From an uncultured Desulfovibrio sp. (lineage in GTDB: Bacteria > Desulfobacterota > Desulfovibrionia > Desulfovibrionales > Desulfovibrionaceae): a DNA stretch of 47,665 nucleotides. The stretch covers positions 1 to 47,665 of the forward strand of contig CALBAX010000036.1 of assembly GCA_937926875.1 (NCBI GenBank), given 5' to 3'. This document shows, one piece after another, positions 16,130-23,967 of this stretch (positions are counted from its first letter, which is position 1; each line of letters opens with the position of its first letter). A model generated the notes under the pieces. That model saw nothing but the letters and a program-made list of their open reading frames with translations, made no database searches and was not told the origin of the DNA. The position numbers and the translations under genes were made by a program.

Positions 16130-17995
16130 ATGAGAGCGGGAGAACTTGCATCCAGCATGATTTTTCGTGGCGGCGCTCTGGCTATGGTGCTTTACCACGC
16201 CATAGCCTCCCAGTACCTGTATTTTTCGCAATGGGAACACCAGACCATCCACTTTTCCTTCCTGTTTCTGCTGATCTTCATGAGCTACGCGCGCAAGACG
16301 TCCAACAAGGCCGTCAAGTACCTGCTGTATGCCTGCATGCTCGTGACGCTCGTCTGCTGTGCCTATGTCTATCTGAATACGGAAGAACTGGAGATGTCCC
16401 AGGGCTTCCCCACCCAGGCCGCCGTTATCGTCGGCATCTGCCTCATGCTGGGCACGGCCCTGTGCACCTGGCTGAGCTGGGGCCTGCCGCTGCTCATCGT
16501 GGCCGTGGTCTTCGTGGCCTACTTCTTCCTTGGGCACATGCTCAGCGGCCCGCTCCATCATCCTGTTTTTTCCTTTGATTATGTGGTCTCCATGCTCAGT
16601 GTGGGCCTGTCCGGGCTGTACGGCCTGTTCATGTCCATCAGTGCCGACCAGGTCTTCCTGTTCGTGGTCTTCGGCTCGCTGCTGGGCATCTTCAAGGTGG
16701 AAGGCCTGCTCATGGAAGCCGGCAAGATCCTGGGCCGCCGCCTGCGCGGCGGGGCCGGGCTCACGGCCGTGTTCTCCAACTCCCTCATCGGCATGGTCTC
16801 CGGCGCTCCTGTGGCCAACGTGGCCATCACGGGCCCCTTCGTGCTGCCGTACATGAACCGTTCCGGCTACAACGTGGATGAAGCCGGCGGCATCCTGGCC
16901 TGTTCGGCCACGGGCAGCCAGCTCATGCCCCCTGTCATGGGCGCGGCCGCCTTCATGATGGCGACCTTCATCGGCCAGCCTTATGCGGTGGTCATGCTGG
17001 CGGCCATCCTGCCCGCCGTGCTCTTCTACTTTGCCGTGGCCATGGGCGTGCAGTTCCTTTCCGTGCGCAAGGACCTGAAGACCGTCCAGCTGGATGTGGA
17101 CTGGGGCCTGATCCGCCGCCGCGTGTTCATCTTCATCATCCCCATCGGCCTGATCTTCGCCATGCTCCTGCTGCGTTACAGTCCGGCCAATACCGCCTTC
17201 TGGGCCAGCATCGTGACCCTGGTGGTGGGCTTTGCCGTCAAGGACACCCGGCCCACCTGGAAGGAACTCATCCAGTCGCTGGTCAGCGGCGCCGTCACAG
17301 GAGCCAAGATCGGCATCTCCCTGGCGCTCATCGGCATGGTGGCCCAGACGCTCATCTCCACCGGCCTCGGCAGCAAGCTGGCCAGCCTCATCCACATGCT
17401 GGCGGGCGGTCATCTGTTCATCGCCCTGGTGGTGACCATGATCGTCTCGCTCATCCTGGGCTGTGCCGTGCCTCCGGCGGCCGCCTACGCGCTGTGCGCC
17501 ATCATCATCATTCCCACGTTGACCCCCATGGGCGTGGCCCTGCTGCCCGCACACATGTTCTGTTTCTACTTCTCCATCATCGCAGCGGTCACGCCCCCGG
17601 TGGGTCTTGCTTCCCTGGCGGCCACGGGCATTTCCGGCGGCAATTACGCCATCACCAGCGTCCACGGCTTCCGCCTGTCGCTGAGCGGCTTCATCCTGCC
17701 CTTCCTGATCGTGTACAATCCCCTGTTCTCCCTTGATTTCAGCAACATTTCCTGGTCCGTCTGCTCCCTGCTGTGCATCCTGTCAGGCCTGATGAGCCTG
17801 GATGCCCTGCTCTACGGCGCCATGGTGCGGATCTTCAGGCCCGTGGACTACCTCGTGTCCCTGCTGGTCTGTGCGGGATCCTTCTGGCTGACGGTGTACG
17901 GCGACATCCTGGCCGCCCCGCTGCTGCTGGGCCTGACAGGGGCCGTACTGGCCCTGCTGGCGGCCCACATCATCTGGCAGCGCCGGACGGCATAA
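16130..17995 (+). CDS. Fused TRAP transporter permease (4TM + 12TM)
   Basis: A 621-residue inner-membrane protein joining the small (DctQ-like) and large (DctM-like) TRAP subunits in one chain, as is usual for TAXI systems. The first about 130 residues hold four membrane segments; the rest holds the 12-segment transport domain with SNSLIGMVSGAPVANVAITG near 220 and GCAVPPAAAYALCAII near 447. Transport is driven by an ion gradient. ATG 16130 is preferred over 16118 because GGAG lies 6 nt upstream. The gene ends the operon; a bidirectional terminator follows at 18018-18053. The substrate should match the enolase in front. Confidence 0.92.
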   Translation: MRAGELASSMIFRGGALAMVLYHAIASQYLYFSQWEHQTIHFSFLFLLIFMSYARKTSNKAVKYLLYACMLVTLVCCAYVYLNTEELEMSQGFPTQAAVIVGICLMLGTALCTWLSWGLPLLIVAVVFVAYFFLGHMLSGPLHHPVFSFDYVVSMLSVGLSGLYGLFMSISADQVFLFVVFGSLLGIFKVEGLLMEAGKILGRRLRGGAGLTAVFSNSLIGMVSGAPVANVAITGPFVLPYMNRSGYNVDEAGGILACSATGSQLMPPVMGAAAFMMATFIGQPYAVVMLAAILPAVLFYFAVAMGVQFLSVRKDLKTVQLDVDWGLIRRRVFIFIIPIGLIFAMLLLRYSPANTAFWASIVTLVVGFAVKDTRPTWKELIQSLVSGAVTGAKIGISLALIGMVAQTLISTGLGSKLASLIHMLAGGHLFIALVVTMIVSLILGCAVPPAAAYALCAIIIIPTLTPMGVALLPAHMFCFYFSIIAAVTPPVGLASLAATGISGGNYAITSVHGFRLSLSGFILPFLIVYNPLFSLDFSNISWSVCSLLCILSGLMSLDALLYGAMVRIFRPVDYLVSLLVCAGSFWLTVYGDILAAPLLLGLTGAVLALLAAHIIWQRRTA

Positions 17996-18304
17996 GCTTG
18001 CTCCTCCTTCCCAAAACAGAAGAGCCCCGTGCATACAGTACGGGGCTCTTCTGCTGCCGGTGGCGGCCTGAAGGAGACCGGGCCCGGCCAGGGCGTGTCG
18101 ATAAAGATTTTACAATTTATTTCAAATAAATAGAGAATGTCTGAGCTCCACCTGCCCAATGGGGGATGTTTGTCGCATGCTCCCGCGCTCAGCTGAAAAA
18201 GCGCACCGGGGAAAAGATGGGGCCTGGGGGGCGGGGAGCCCCCTTTCGTGCGGACAGAGAGGGGCCTTTCCCCCAAAACGAGCCGCGGGCAGCGTCAGCA
18301 CGCC
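17996..18304. other. Intergenic region between convergent TRAP permease and GntR gene
   Basis: About 310 bp. It holds the terminator at 18018-18053 and an AT-only palindrome at 18115-18131 (ATTTATTT, C, AAATAAAT). No gene seen. No clear T-tailed terminator for the GntR gene was found. Confidence 0.6.
18018..18053. terminator. Bidirectional terminator of the TRAP operon
   Basis: AGAAGAGCCCCGT and ACGGGGCTCTTCT form a long perfect stem around a 9-nt loop, just after the TRAP permease. A-rich before, T-poor after; strength inferred from the stem. Confidence 0.75.
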
Positions 18305-19099
18305 CTAGCGGACAAGGTCTATCTCGAACCGTACCCTGTCACCGGGGTGGACCATGCTGGCGGCATAGACCACCTTGCCGCTTTTGTCGCAGGCAAAGCG
18401 CTCCACCTGGGCCACGGGCATGCCGCAGGCGATGCCCAGATGGTTGGCCGCTTCGGGCGAGGCGATGCCGATGGTCAGGATCTGCCGGGCCGTGGTCACA
18501 TCGACGCCCAGCTCGTCCATGACGGGGATGACCGTCGTGGCATTGAAACGCTCCGGGGCCAGGTCGTAGATATCCTTGTCCAGATACAGGTCGATGAAGG
18601 CAAAGCGGACGCCGTCCTTGATATGGACGCGCTTCATGTACTGGTAGCAGGCCGCGGGGGTCCCCTTCTGCTCGGCACTGAGCAACGGACAGACCGTCAC
18701 TTCAGCCGCTGCCAGCAGTTCCACGCTGGCACCTTCGATACGCTTGATGAGGGCGCTCCAGGATGTCCGCATGCTGGTGCAGGGGCGCAGGGGCAGTTGC
18801 CGGGTCACATGTGTGCCGCGCCCCTGACGGGCCTCCAGGTAGCCTTCGCTGACCAGCAGCTGCACGGCCTGGCGGGCCGTCACCCGGGCCACACCGCACA
18901 GTGAGGCCATCTGCTGCAGGGTCGGCAGCTTCTCGCCAGGATGCAGGCTCTTGTCCAGGATCGCCTGACGCAACTGGTCGGCCAGCTGCTGATAGAGCGG
19001 CGGCCCCGGGTGGCGGAACTGGATGGGAGGCAGCGTATTTTCAAGACAGGATGCGTTCTTCATTTCACAGACCTTGGAGCAATCAGTATGCCTTTTCAT
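18305..19099 (-). CDS. GntR family transcriptional regulator (HutC/UTRA subfamily)
   Basis: A 264-residue regulator. The N-terminal winged helix (about residues 33-100) shows the GntR pattern PLYQQLADQLRQAI, PGEKLPTLQQMA and VARVTARQAVQLLVSEG, ending in the wing ARQGRGTHV. A C-terminal UTRA effector domain follows (about 115-260). An internal Met (start 19063) would also give a complete domain; the longer form adds 12 residues. It faces the enolase-TRAP operon from its far end. The perfect palindrome on that operon's promoter (13800-13821) is the sort of site a HutC-type dimer binds, so it is probably its repressor, relieved by the transported acid. That link is inference. Confidence 0.88.
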   Translation of the reverse strand: MKRHTDCSKVCEMKNASCLENTLPPIQFRHPGPPLYQQLADQLRQAILDKSLHPGEKLPTLQQMASLCGVARVTARQAVQLLVSEGYLEARQGRGTHVTRQLPLRPCTSMRTSWSALIKRIEGASVELLAAAEVTVCPLLSAEQKGTPAACYQYMKRVHIKDGVRFAFIDLYLDKDIYDLAPERFNATTVIPVMDELGVDVTTARQILTIGIASPEAANHLGIACGMPVAQVERFACDKSGKVVYAASMVHPGDRVRFEIDLVR

Positions 19100-19185
19100 A
19101 GCCGAATTTTGCCCAAAGTCAAAATGTGCTCCTGCCCGTCATCCCCCGGTATCCGTGCTTTTTTGTAACATCCCGCCAAAGAATG

Positions 19186-19216
19186 AAAAAGGGCCGCACC
19201 CCAAAGTGCGGCCCCC
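19186..19216 (-). terminator. Rho-independent terminator of the Mop gene
   Basis: On the minus strand GGGCCGCAC pairs with GTGCGGCCC and is followed by five T, 25 nt after the stop. Confidence 0.88.
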
Positions 19217-19240
19217 AGCAACGATCTGGATCGTGCGAAA

Positions 19241-19669
19241 CTACTTCTTGACGGCCATGATCACGCTGGTGGCCTTGACGATGGCGGTCACCTTGCTGCC
19301 TTCGGCCAGGCCCAGCTTGCTGATGCTGCCCATGGTGATGATGGAGGTCATCTCGCCGTCGGCGCCCAGGTCCACCACCACTTCGCCGTTGACGGCGCCG
19401 GGGGTCACGCTCTTCACGGTGCCGCAGAACTGATTGCGGGTGGAGAGGATGTACTGGTCGGCATCGTTCATCAGGATGACCATGCTGGCCTTGACCAGGG
19501 CGCAGGCTTCTTTGCCTTCGGCCAGGCCCAGACGCTCGGTGCTGGCCTTGGTGATGGAGGCCACCAGTTTGGTGCCGGAAGGCATGGTCAGTTCGATCTC
19601 GTCATTGACGGCGCCGGGACGCACGGCGCTGATGGTGCCCCAGAAAGTATTGCGAGCGCTGGTTTCCAT
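19241..19669 (-). CDS. Tandem Mop-domain molybdate/tungstate-binding protein
   Basis: A 142-residue cytoplasmic protein made of two Mop (TOBE-type) domains, about residues 7-70 and 76-140. They share the pattern RN.F.GT(I/V)..V.PGAVN.E and end in GLAEG..... ALVKA or AIVKA. This is the architecture of ModG-type molbindins, which store or buffer molybdate (tungstate) and, as oligomers, hold several oxyanions. Desulfovibrio needs molybdenum or tungsten for formate dehydrogenases and similar enzymes. No ModABC or ModE gene is beside it. The Met at 19669 is chosen because GGAG lies upstream and the domain starts at once; an upstream extension is not plausible. Single-gene unit. Confidence 0.88.
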   Translation of the reverse strand: METSARNTFWGTISAVRPGAVNDEIELTMPSGTKLVASITKASTERLGLAEGKEACALVKASMVILMNDADQYILSTRNQFCGTVKSVTPGAVNGEVVVDLGADGEMTSIITMGSISKLGLAEGSKVTAIVKATSVIMAVKK

Positions 19670-20181
19670 ATCGTTTTCTCCTTTGTTGGATGGGAGGTGT
19701 GTTTCGTTCGCAGCGGGATATAGGCACTGGCGGGGAGGCTGTAAAGAGGCCGGAAGCGCGCCGGGAGGCAAATTCACGCTTTGGCAGGAATATTTTTCAG
19801 GAAAATTTACCAGTTAGAAAAAAATAAATTATTCCATCATGTTTGGCACGTTTTTCCCTGAAAAAGAGACTGAAAATGGAGATCCCGGACACAAATAATA
19901 GTGATAAACTATGTCTTGTATGCCGGAATCACGGCATTTCCTGGAACGTGCATGAAAGTCCCGCCCTTGCAGGGGGGCCCGTCAGGGCGCAACGTCGCAG
20001 CGCACACCCGCTGTCCTGCCTCGGGGAAGGAAAGGCGGCAGGGGCAGGCGCGGAGGGCACGCCGCAGGGCCGGGACGCAAGAGCGGTCCCCTTCCCTGCC
20101 GCACGCAAGGGGCGGGGCTGCCGGACACAAAAAAAGGAAGGGGCCCGAAGGCCCCTTCCGTCAAACGCAGCAGGATGCCGG
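19670..20181. other. Intergenic region between the Mop gene and flxA
   Basis: About 510 bp. The first 250 bp are AT-rich and hold an inverted repeat, ATAGT / ACTAT (19899-19913), and a small hairpin TGCCG / CGGCA near 19922. These are candidate control sites for the Mop gene, but no known ModE-type operator could be confirmed. The second half is GC-rich and ends in the flxA terminator. No gene seen. Confidence 0.55.
20129..20160 (-). terminator. Rho-independent terminator of the hdr-flx operon
   Basis: Minus strand: GGAAGGGGCC, short loop, GGCCCCTTCC, then seven T; about 20 nt after the flxA stop. Confidence 0.9.
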
Positions 20182-21459
20182 CTACAGTTCAGGCGGCAGC
20201 TCCTTGAGCTGGGCCATGGTGAACACCGGGCCGTCCACGCAGACATAGTGGCTGCCGATGTTGCAGCGGCCACAGATGCCGATGCCGCACTTCATGCGCT
20301 TTTCCAGCGTGGTCACGATGTTCTCGGGCTGGAAGCCCAGTTTTTCCAGGGCCTGCAGGGTGAACTTGATCATGATCGGCGGGCCGCAGAGCACGGCCAC
20401 GCAGTTGTCCGGGCTGGGGTTCAGCTCGGTCAGCACATTGGGGATCAGGCCCACCTTGTGCGGCCAGCCTTCGTAGGGATTGTCGATGCAGAGCGTGCAA
20501 TCCAGGTCGGGGTTGGCCAGCCAGCCGTCCAGTTCGTAGCTGAAGGCCATGTCGCGCGGCGAACGGGCGCCGTAGAGCAGGCTCACCTTGCCGTAGTCGG
20601 CCTTGTGCTCCAGCACGTGCAGCATGATGGTACGGATGGGGGCCATGCCGATACCGCCGCCCACGAAGAAGATGTTCTTCCCCTTCCAGTCGTTGTAGGG
20701 GAAGAAGTTGCCCAGGGGGGCGCGCACGCCCACCTTGTCGCCGGGGCTCAGACGGTGGATGGCGGAGGTCACTTCACCGGCCTGCATGACGGAGAACTGC
20801 AGGTACTCCTTCTGCGAAGGCGGGGTGTTGATGACGAAGGTGGATTCACCGGCGCCGAACACCGAGAGCTGGCCCACCTGGCCGGGCTCGTAGGTGAAGT
20901 TGGCCATCTGCTCGGGATCGTCCAGGACCACGCGCAGGGTCTTGATGTTGCCGGTCTCCTGTATGGTCTCCACCACCGTGGCCAGCATGGGCTTGTAGGG
21001 GTTGCCCGCCTGCTGGGGACGGGGCGTGATCTCGCGCAGCATGCCGCCGTCGGCACGGGGCTTGAGGACGGCAGGCTTGGCTCCCGCTGCGGGGGCGGGA
21101 GTTTCGGCGGGCTTTTCTTCAGCCTTGGGGGCTTCTTCCGCAGGGGCTTCGGGCTTGGCGGCAGCCTTGCTCTTGCGGGCACGGGCGGGTTTTTCTTCAG
21201 CCACGGCGGGAGCCTGGGCGGGTTCGGCCACAGCGGGGGCTTCGGCCTTCACGGCCTCGGCCGGCACCGGGCTTTCCTTGACCACGGGCGCATGGCTTTC
21301 CTTCAGCACGGGGCTGTCCGTGCCGCGCACGGCCACTTCCGCGGCTTCCGCCGGGGCAGCCGCAGCGGCAGCCTGCTTGGTCTTGGCTGCGGGCTTGGCG
21401 GCAGGCTTGGCGGCAGCCTTCGTGCTTTTGCTCCGGGTGGTAGTTTTCTTGGTAGCCAT
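20182..21459 (-). CDS. flxA: FlxA: FAD/NAD(P)-binding oxidoreductase subunit with long Lys/Ala/Pro-rich N-terminus
   Basis: A 425-residue protein. Residues about 145-425 are a ferredoxin-NADP reductase-like module: an FAD barrel (QFSVMQAGEVTSAIHRL near 233), an NAD-binding fold (NIFFVGGGIGMAPIRTI) and a C-terminal [2Fe-2S] motif (CGIGICGRCNIGSHYVC), as in sulfhydrogenase gamma subunits. In FlxABCD-HdrABC this subunit takes electrons from NADH. Residues 1-about 140 are very unusual: repeats of Ala-Ala-Lys-Pro and many Lys, Glu and Pro, like histone H1-type tails. The start at 21459 has AGGAG upstream, and flxB ends 10 bases before. It is the last gene of the operon. Catalytic core is firm; the tail's role is unknown. 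Confidence 0.9.
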   Translation of the reverse strand: MATKKTTTRSKSTKAAAKPAAKPAAKTKQAAAAAAPAEAAEVAVRGTDSPVLKESHAPVVKESPVPAEAVKAEAPAVAEPAQAPAVAEEKPARARKSKAAAKPEAPAEEAPKAEEKPAETPAPAAGAKPAVLKPRADGGMLREITPRPQQAGNPYKPMLATVVETIQETGNIKTLRVVLDDPEQMANFTYEPGQVGQLSVFGAGESTFVINTPPSQKEYLQFSVMQAGEVTSAIHRLSPGDKVGVRAPLGNFFPYNDWKGKNIFFVGGGIGMAPIRTIMLHVLEHKADYGKVSLLYGARSPRDMAFSYELDGWLANPDLDCTLCIDNPYEGWPHKVGLIPNVLTELNPSPDNCVAVLCGPPIMIKFTLQALEKLGFQPENIVTTLEKRMKCGIGICGRCNIGSHYVCVDGPVFTMAQLKELPPEL

Positions 21460-21469
21460 GAACGAACTC

Positions 21470-22522
21470 CTACTTGTTGATGGCATCGAGCACGATGGCG
21501 CGGATATCCAGATGCACGGGGCAGTTGCTCACGCAGCGGCCGCAGCCGTTGCAGGAGAAGGCGCCCCAGTTCTCGGGATAGGTGGCGAACTTGTGCGACA
21601 CGCGGTTGCGCATGCGCAGGGCCTTGGCCGTGCGGGGGTTGTGCCCGCTGGCTTCACGCGTGAACAGGGGCGACATGCAGTTGTCCCAGGTACGCAGACG
21701 GCGGCCCTCACGGCCGTTGAGGCCGTCGCCTTCGTCGGTGATGTTGAAGCAGTAGCAGGTGGGGCAGAAGTAGGTACAGGCCCCGCAGGACAGACAGCGG
21801 TCGGTCTCCTGCTGCCAGAACTCCACATCTTCGAAGCGGGCGGCCACCTTGGCCGGAGCCTCGGCCAGGCTGGGCGCCTTGTCCAGGCTGGCCCAGGCGG
21901 CCTTGCGGGCGGCCTCGGCATCGGCGAAACGGTCGGCGCCGTCGGCCAGGCTGCTGCCCTCCAGCAGGGCCGCGCCCTTGTCGGTCATGGCCTGCAGCAC
22001 ATAGCCGCCTTCCACTTCGGTCATCAGCACGTCGGAACCTTCCGGCGAGGTGGGACCGCCGCCCACCCAGTGGCAGAAGCAGGTGCTGCAACCGCTGGGA
22101 CAGGTCAGGGTGATGACGGTGAGCTGGTCACGGCGGGCCTTGTAGTACGGATCCGCGAAGGGGCCGTGCAGGTAGGGCCGGTCCAGGGTCACATAGCCGC
22201 GGGCGTCACAGGGACGGCTGCCGAAGACCACGGTGGGCTCGGCCTGCGGCGTATCGTCCAGGGTCATGGTGCATTTGCCCGGATCTTCGGGATCCTTGGT
22301 CTTGCTGTAGCGCACCAGCACTTCGCACTGGGGCAGCACGGCTTCCTTGGCGGGCACGGTGGCCTTGGCCAGGGTGAAGGGCTTGCCTTCCTTCCAGGGC
22401 TCGAACACGACCGCGGTCTTGTTGCCCGGCTTTTCTGCCGGGGCCAGCACGCGGGCGCTCTTGGAGAGGTGAGCCAGAAAGGCGGGCAGGCCGTCAGCGG
22501 TGACGAAACGGGTTATGCTCAT
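21470..22522 (-). CDS. flxB: FlxB: [4Fe-4S] dicluster subunit
   Basis: A 350-residue iron-sulfur protein like the sulfhydrogenase/anaerobic sulfite reductase beta family (4Fe-4S dicluster domain). Cluster motifs: CLSCGACTYFCPTCYC near residue 243 and CNGCGRCVSNCP near 325, plus an additional Cys-rich stretch CPSGCSTCFC near 137 that may bind another centre. It is thought to pass electrons between the flavoprotein FlxA and the Hdr half. The ATG at 22522 overlaps the stop of the upstream gene (ATGA), so it is translationally coupled; a GTG two codons earlier is possible. It belongs to the hdrCBA-flx operon. Confidence 0.9.
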   Translation of the reverse strand: MSITRFVTADGLPAFLAHLSKSARVLAPAEKPGNKTAVVFEPWKEGKPFTLAKATVPAKEAVLPQCEVLVRYSKTKDPEDPGKCTMTLDDTPQAEPTVVFGSRPCDARGYVTLDRPYLHGPFADPYYKARRDQLTVITLTCPSGCSTCFCHWVGGGPTSPEGSDVLMTEVEGGYVLQAMTDKGAALLEGSSLADGADRFADAEAARKAAWASLDKAPSLAEAPAKVAARFEDVEFWQQETDRCLSCGACTYFCPTCYCFNITDEGDGLNGREGRRLRTWDNCMSPLFTREASGHNPRTAKALRMRNRVSHKFATYPENWGAFSCNGCGRCVSNCPVHLDIRAIVLDAINK

Positions 22523-23967
22523 TTCCACTCCCTCTCATGGATGTTCTTTTCTTCCAGCTCATAGCCCAGCAGCGGCGGCACGGCCTCGGGGTCCATGCCG
22601 GCCTTGTAGCCGTCGAAGAGCTGGCTCACGGCACGACCGATCTGCTGGCGCAGGGCCAGGATCGGGATGCCCACGGGGCAGGCCCGCTGGCATTCGCCGC
22701 AACCGGTGCAGCGGCCGGCCAGATGCAGGGCGTGGATGGTCTGGAAGTACAGTTTTTCGCGCACGCTGTCTTCCTGGGTCATCCAGTGGGGATCGCGGCT
22801 CTCGGCCACGCAGTAGTCGCGGCACACGCACATGGGGCAGGCGTTGCGGCAGGCGTAGCAGCGCAGGCAGCGTTCCATCTGGCCGCGCCAGAAGGCCATG
22901 CGTTCGGGCAGGGTCATGGAATCCAGCAGGGCCAGCTCGGGCGGCGTGCCGGGGGTGCCTTCCACCGTGGTGGGCGCACCGGCCAGGGTGTCGGCCAGCT
23001 GGGCCGTGGGCATGGTGCAGCCGTAGCATTTGCCCTGGGCGCAGTCGGTCATGCAGAAGCGGTGTTCCTTGCCGTCGGCGGTGACGGTCACACCGGCCTC
23101 GTCATAGACCACGCTGTCGATCTTGTTGTAGCGGCCCAGTTCCTTGTCCACGCGGGCCATGTCCAGGGTGCCTTCGCAGGGCATGGCGAAGATGGTCACG
23201 TCGTCGCGGTCGATGAGCTTTTCCTGCAACAGTTCCACCACGGAGCGGGAGTCGCAGCCCTTGACCACGATGCCCACCTTCTTGCCCTTGAAGCTGGGCA
23301 AATAGGTGGCGGGGTTGTTGACGTTGAAGGGGCCCCAGACCAGCTTGTCCACGTCTTCGGGCGTGCGCATGAACAGCGGCACCGTGTGCACGGCGTCGTA
23401 GCCCTGCTGCCAGCCGATGACGCAGTCCAGTTCGGGCAGCTTGGCCTTGATGGCGGCCTTGAGCTCGTCCAGTTTGGCGTTCTGGCCGGTGCCCAGCGGA
23501 CGCAGGGACGTGAGGGCCATGTCCACCACCTTGAGCAGCGGCTCGGGATCCTCGAAGCGGGGCGCGGGGCCCAGCTTGTGGATGCGGTCGGTGAAGGTGG
23601 TCACCACATGCTGCCAGCGCTGGCCTTCGGAAGCCGAGACCCAGGTGTACTCGAAGCGGCGGTCGTCGATGCCCAGCACGGGCAGGAACTGCTTGAGCAC
23701 TTCCAGACGGCGGCGGGCATAGTAGTTGCCGGCGGAGTAGTGGCAGTCACGCGGGTGGCAGCCCGACACCAGCACGCCGTCCGCACCGTTGAGCAGGGCG
23801 CGCACGATGAACAGCGGGTCGATGCGGCCCGAACAGGGGACACGGATGATACGCAGGTCGGTGGGCTGGGTGGCACGGGCGACCCCGGCGGTGTCGGCAC
23901 CGCCGTAGGAACACCAGTTGCAAAGAAAGCCTACGATCCGCAGTTCTTTGCCATTCAGCACTGGCAT
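22519..23967 (-). CDS. FlxD-FlxC fusion: MvhD domain joined to a [4Fe-4S] subunit
   Basis: A 482-residue fusion. Residues 1-about 140 are an MvhD-type domain with the [2Fe-2S] Cys pattern (GFLCNWCSYGG, VPCSGRIDP, GCHPRDCHY), which docks electrons to HdrA. Residues about 160-480 are a ferredoxin-like domain with CLRCYACRNACPMCVC near 377 and CTGCGECQRACP near 423. It also carries a middle segment seen in coenzyme F420 hydrogenase beta or FlxC-like proteins. MvhD and FlxC are separate proteins in some Hdr systems. The ATG overlaps the end of hdrA by 13 bases. Domain calls are firm; whether fusion is usual in this genus cannot be judged without a search. Confidence 0.87.
   Translation of the reverse strand: MPVLNGKELRIVGFLCNWCSYGGADTAGVARATQPTDLRIIRVPCSGRIDPLFIVRALLNGADGVLVSGCHPRDCHYSAGNYYARRRLEVLKQFLPVLGIDDRRFEYTWVSASEGQRWQHVVTTFTDRIHKLGPAPRFEDPEPLLKVVDMALTSLRPLGTGQNAKLDELKAAIKAKLPELDCVIGWQQGYDAVHTVPLFMRTPEDVDKLVWGPFNVNNPATYLPSFKGKKVGIVVKGCDSRSVVELLQEKLIDRDDVTIFAMPCEGTLDMARVDKELGRYNKIDSVVYDEAGVTVTADGKEHRFCMTDCAQGKCYGCTMPTAQLADTLAGAPTTVEGTPGTPPELALLDSMTLPERMAFWRGQMERCLRCYACRNACPMCVCRDYCVAESRDPHWMTQEDSVREKLYFQTIHALHLAGRCTGCGECQRACPVGIPILALRQQIGRAVSQLFDGYKAGMDPEAVPPLLGYELEEKNIHEREWK

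Noticed and set aside
19836..19860. Sigma-54 site TTTGGCACG before the Mop gene
   Set aside because: The -12 GC is missing (TCCC instead) and the box faces away from the Mop gene.
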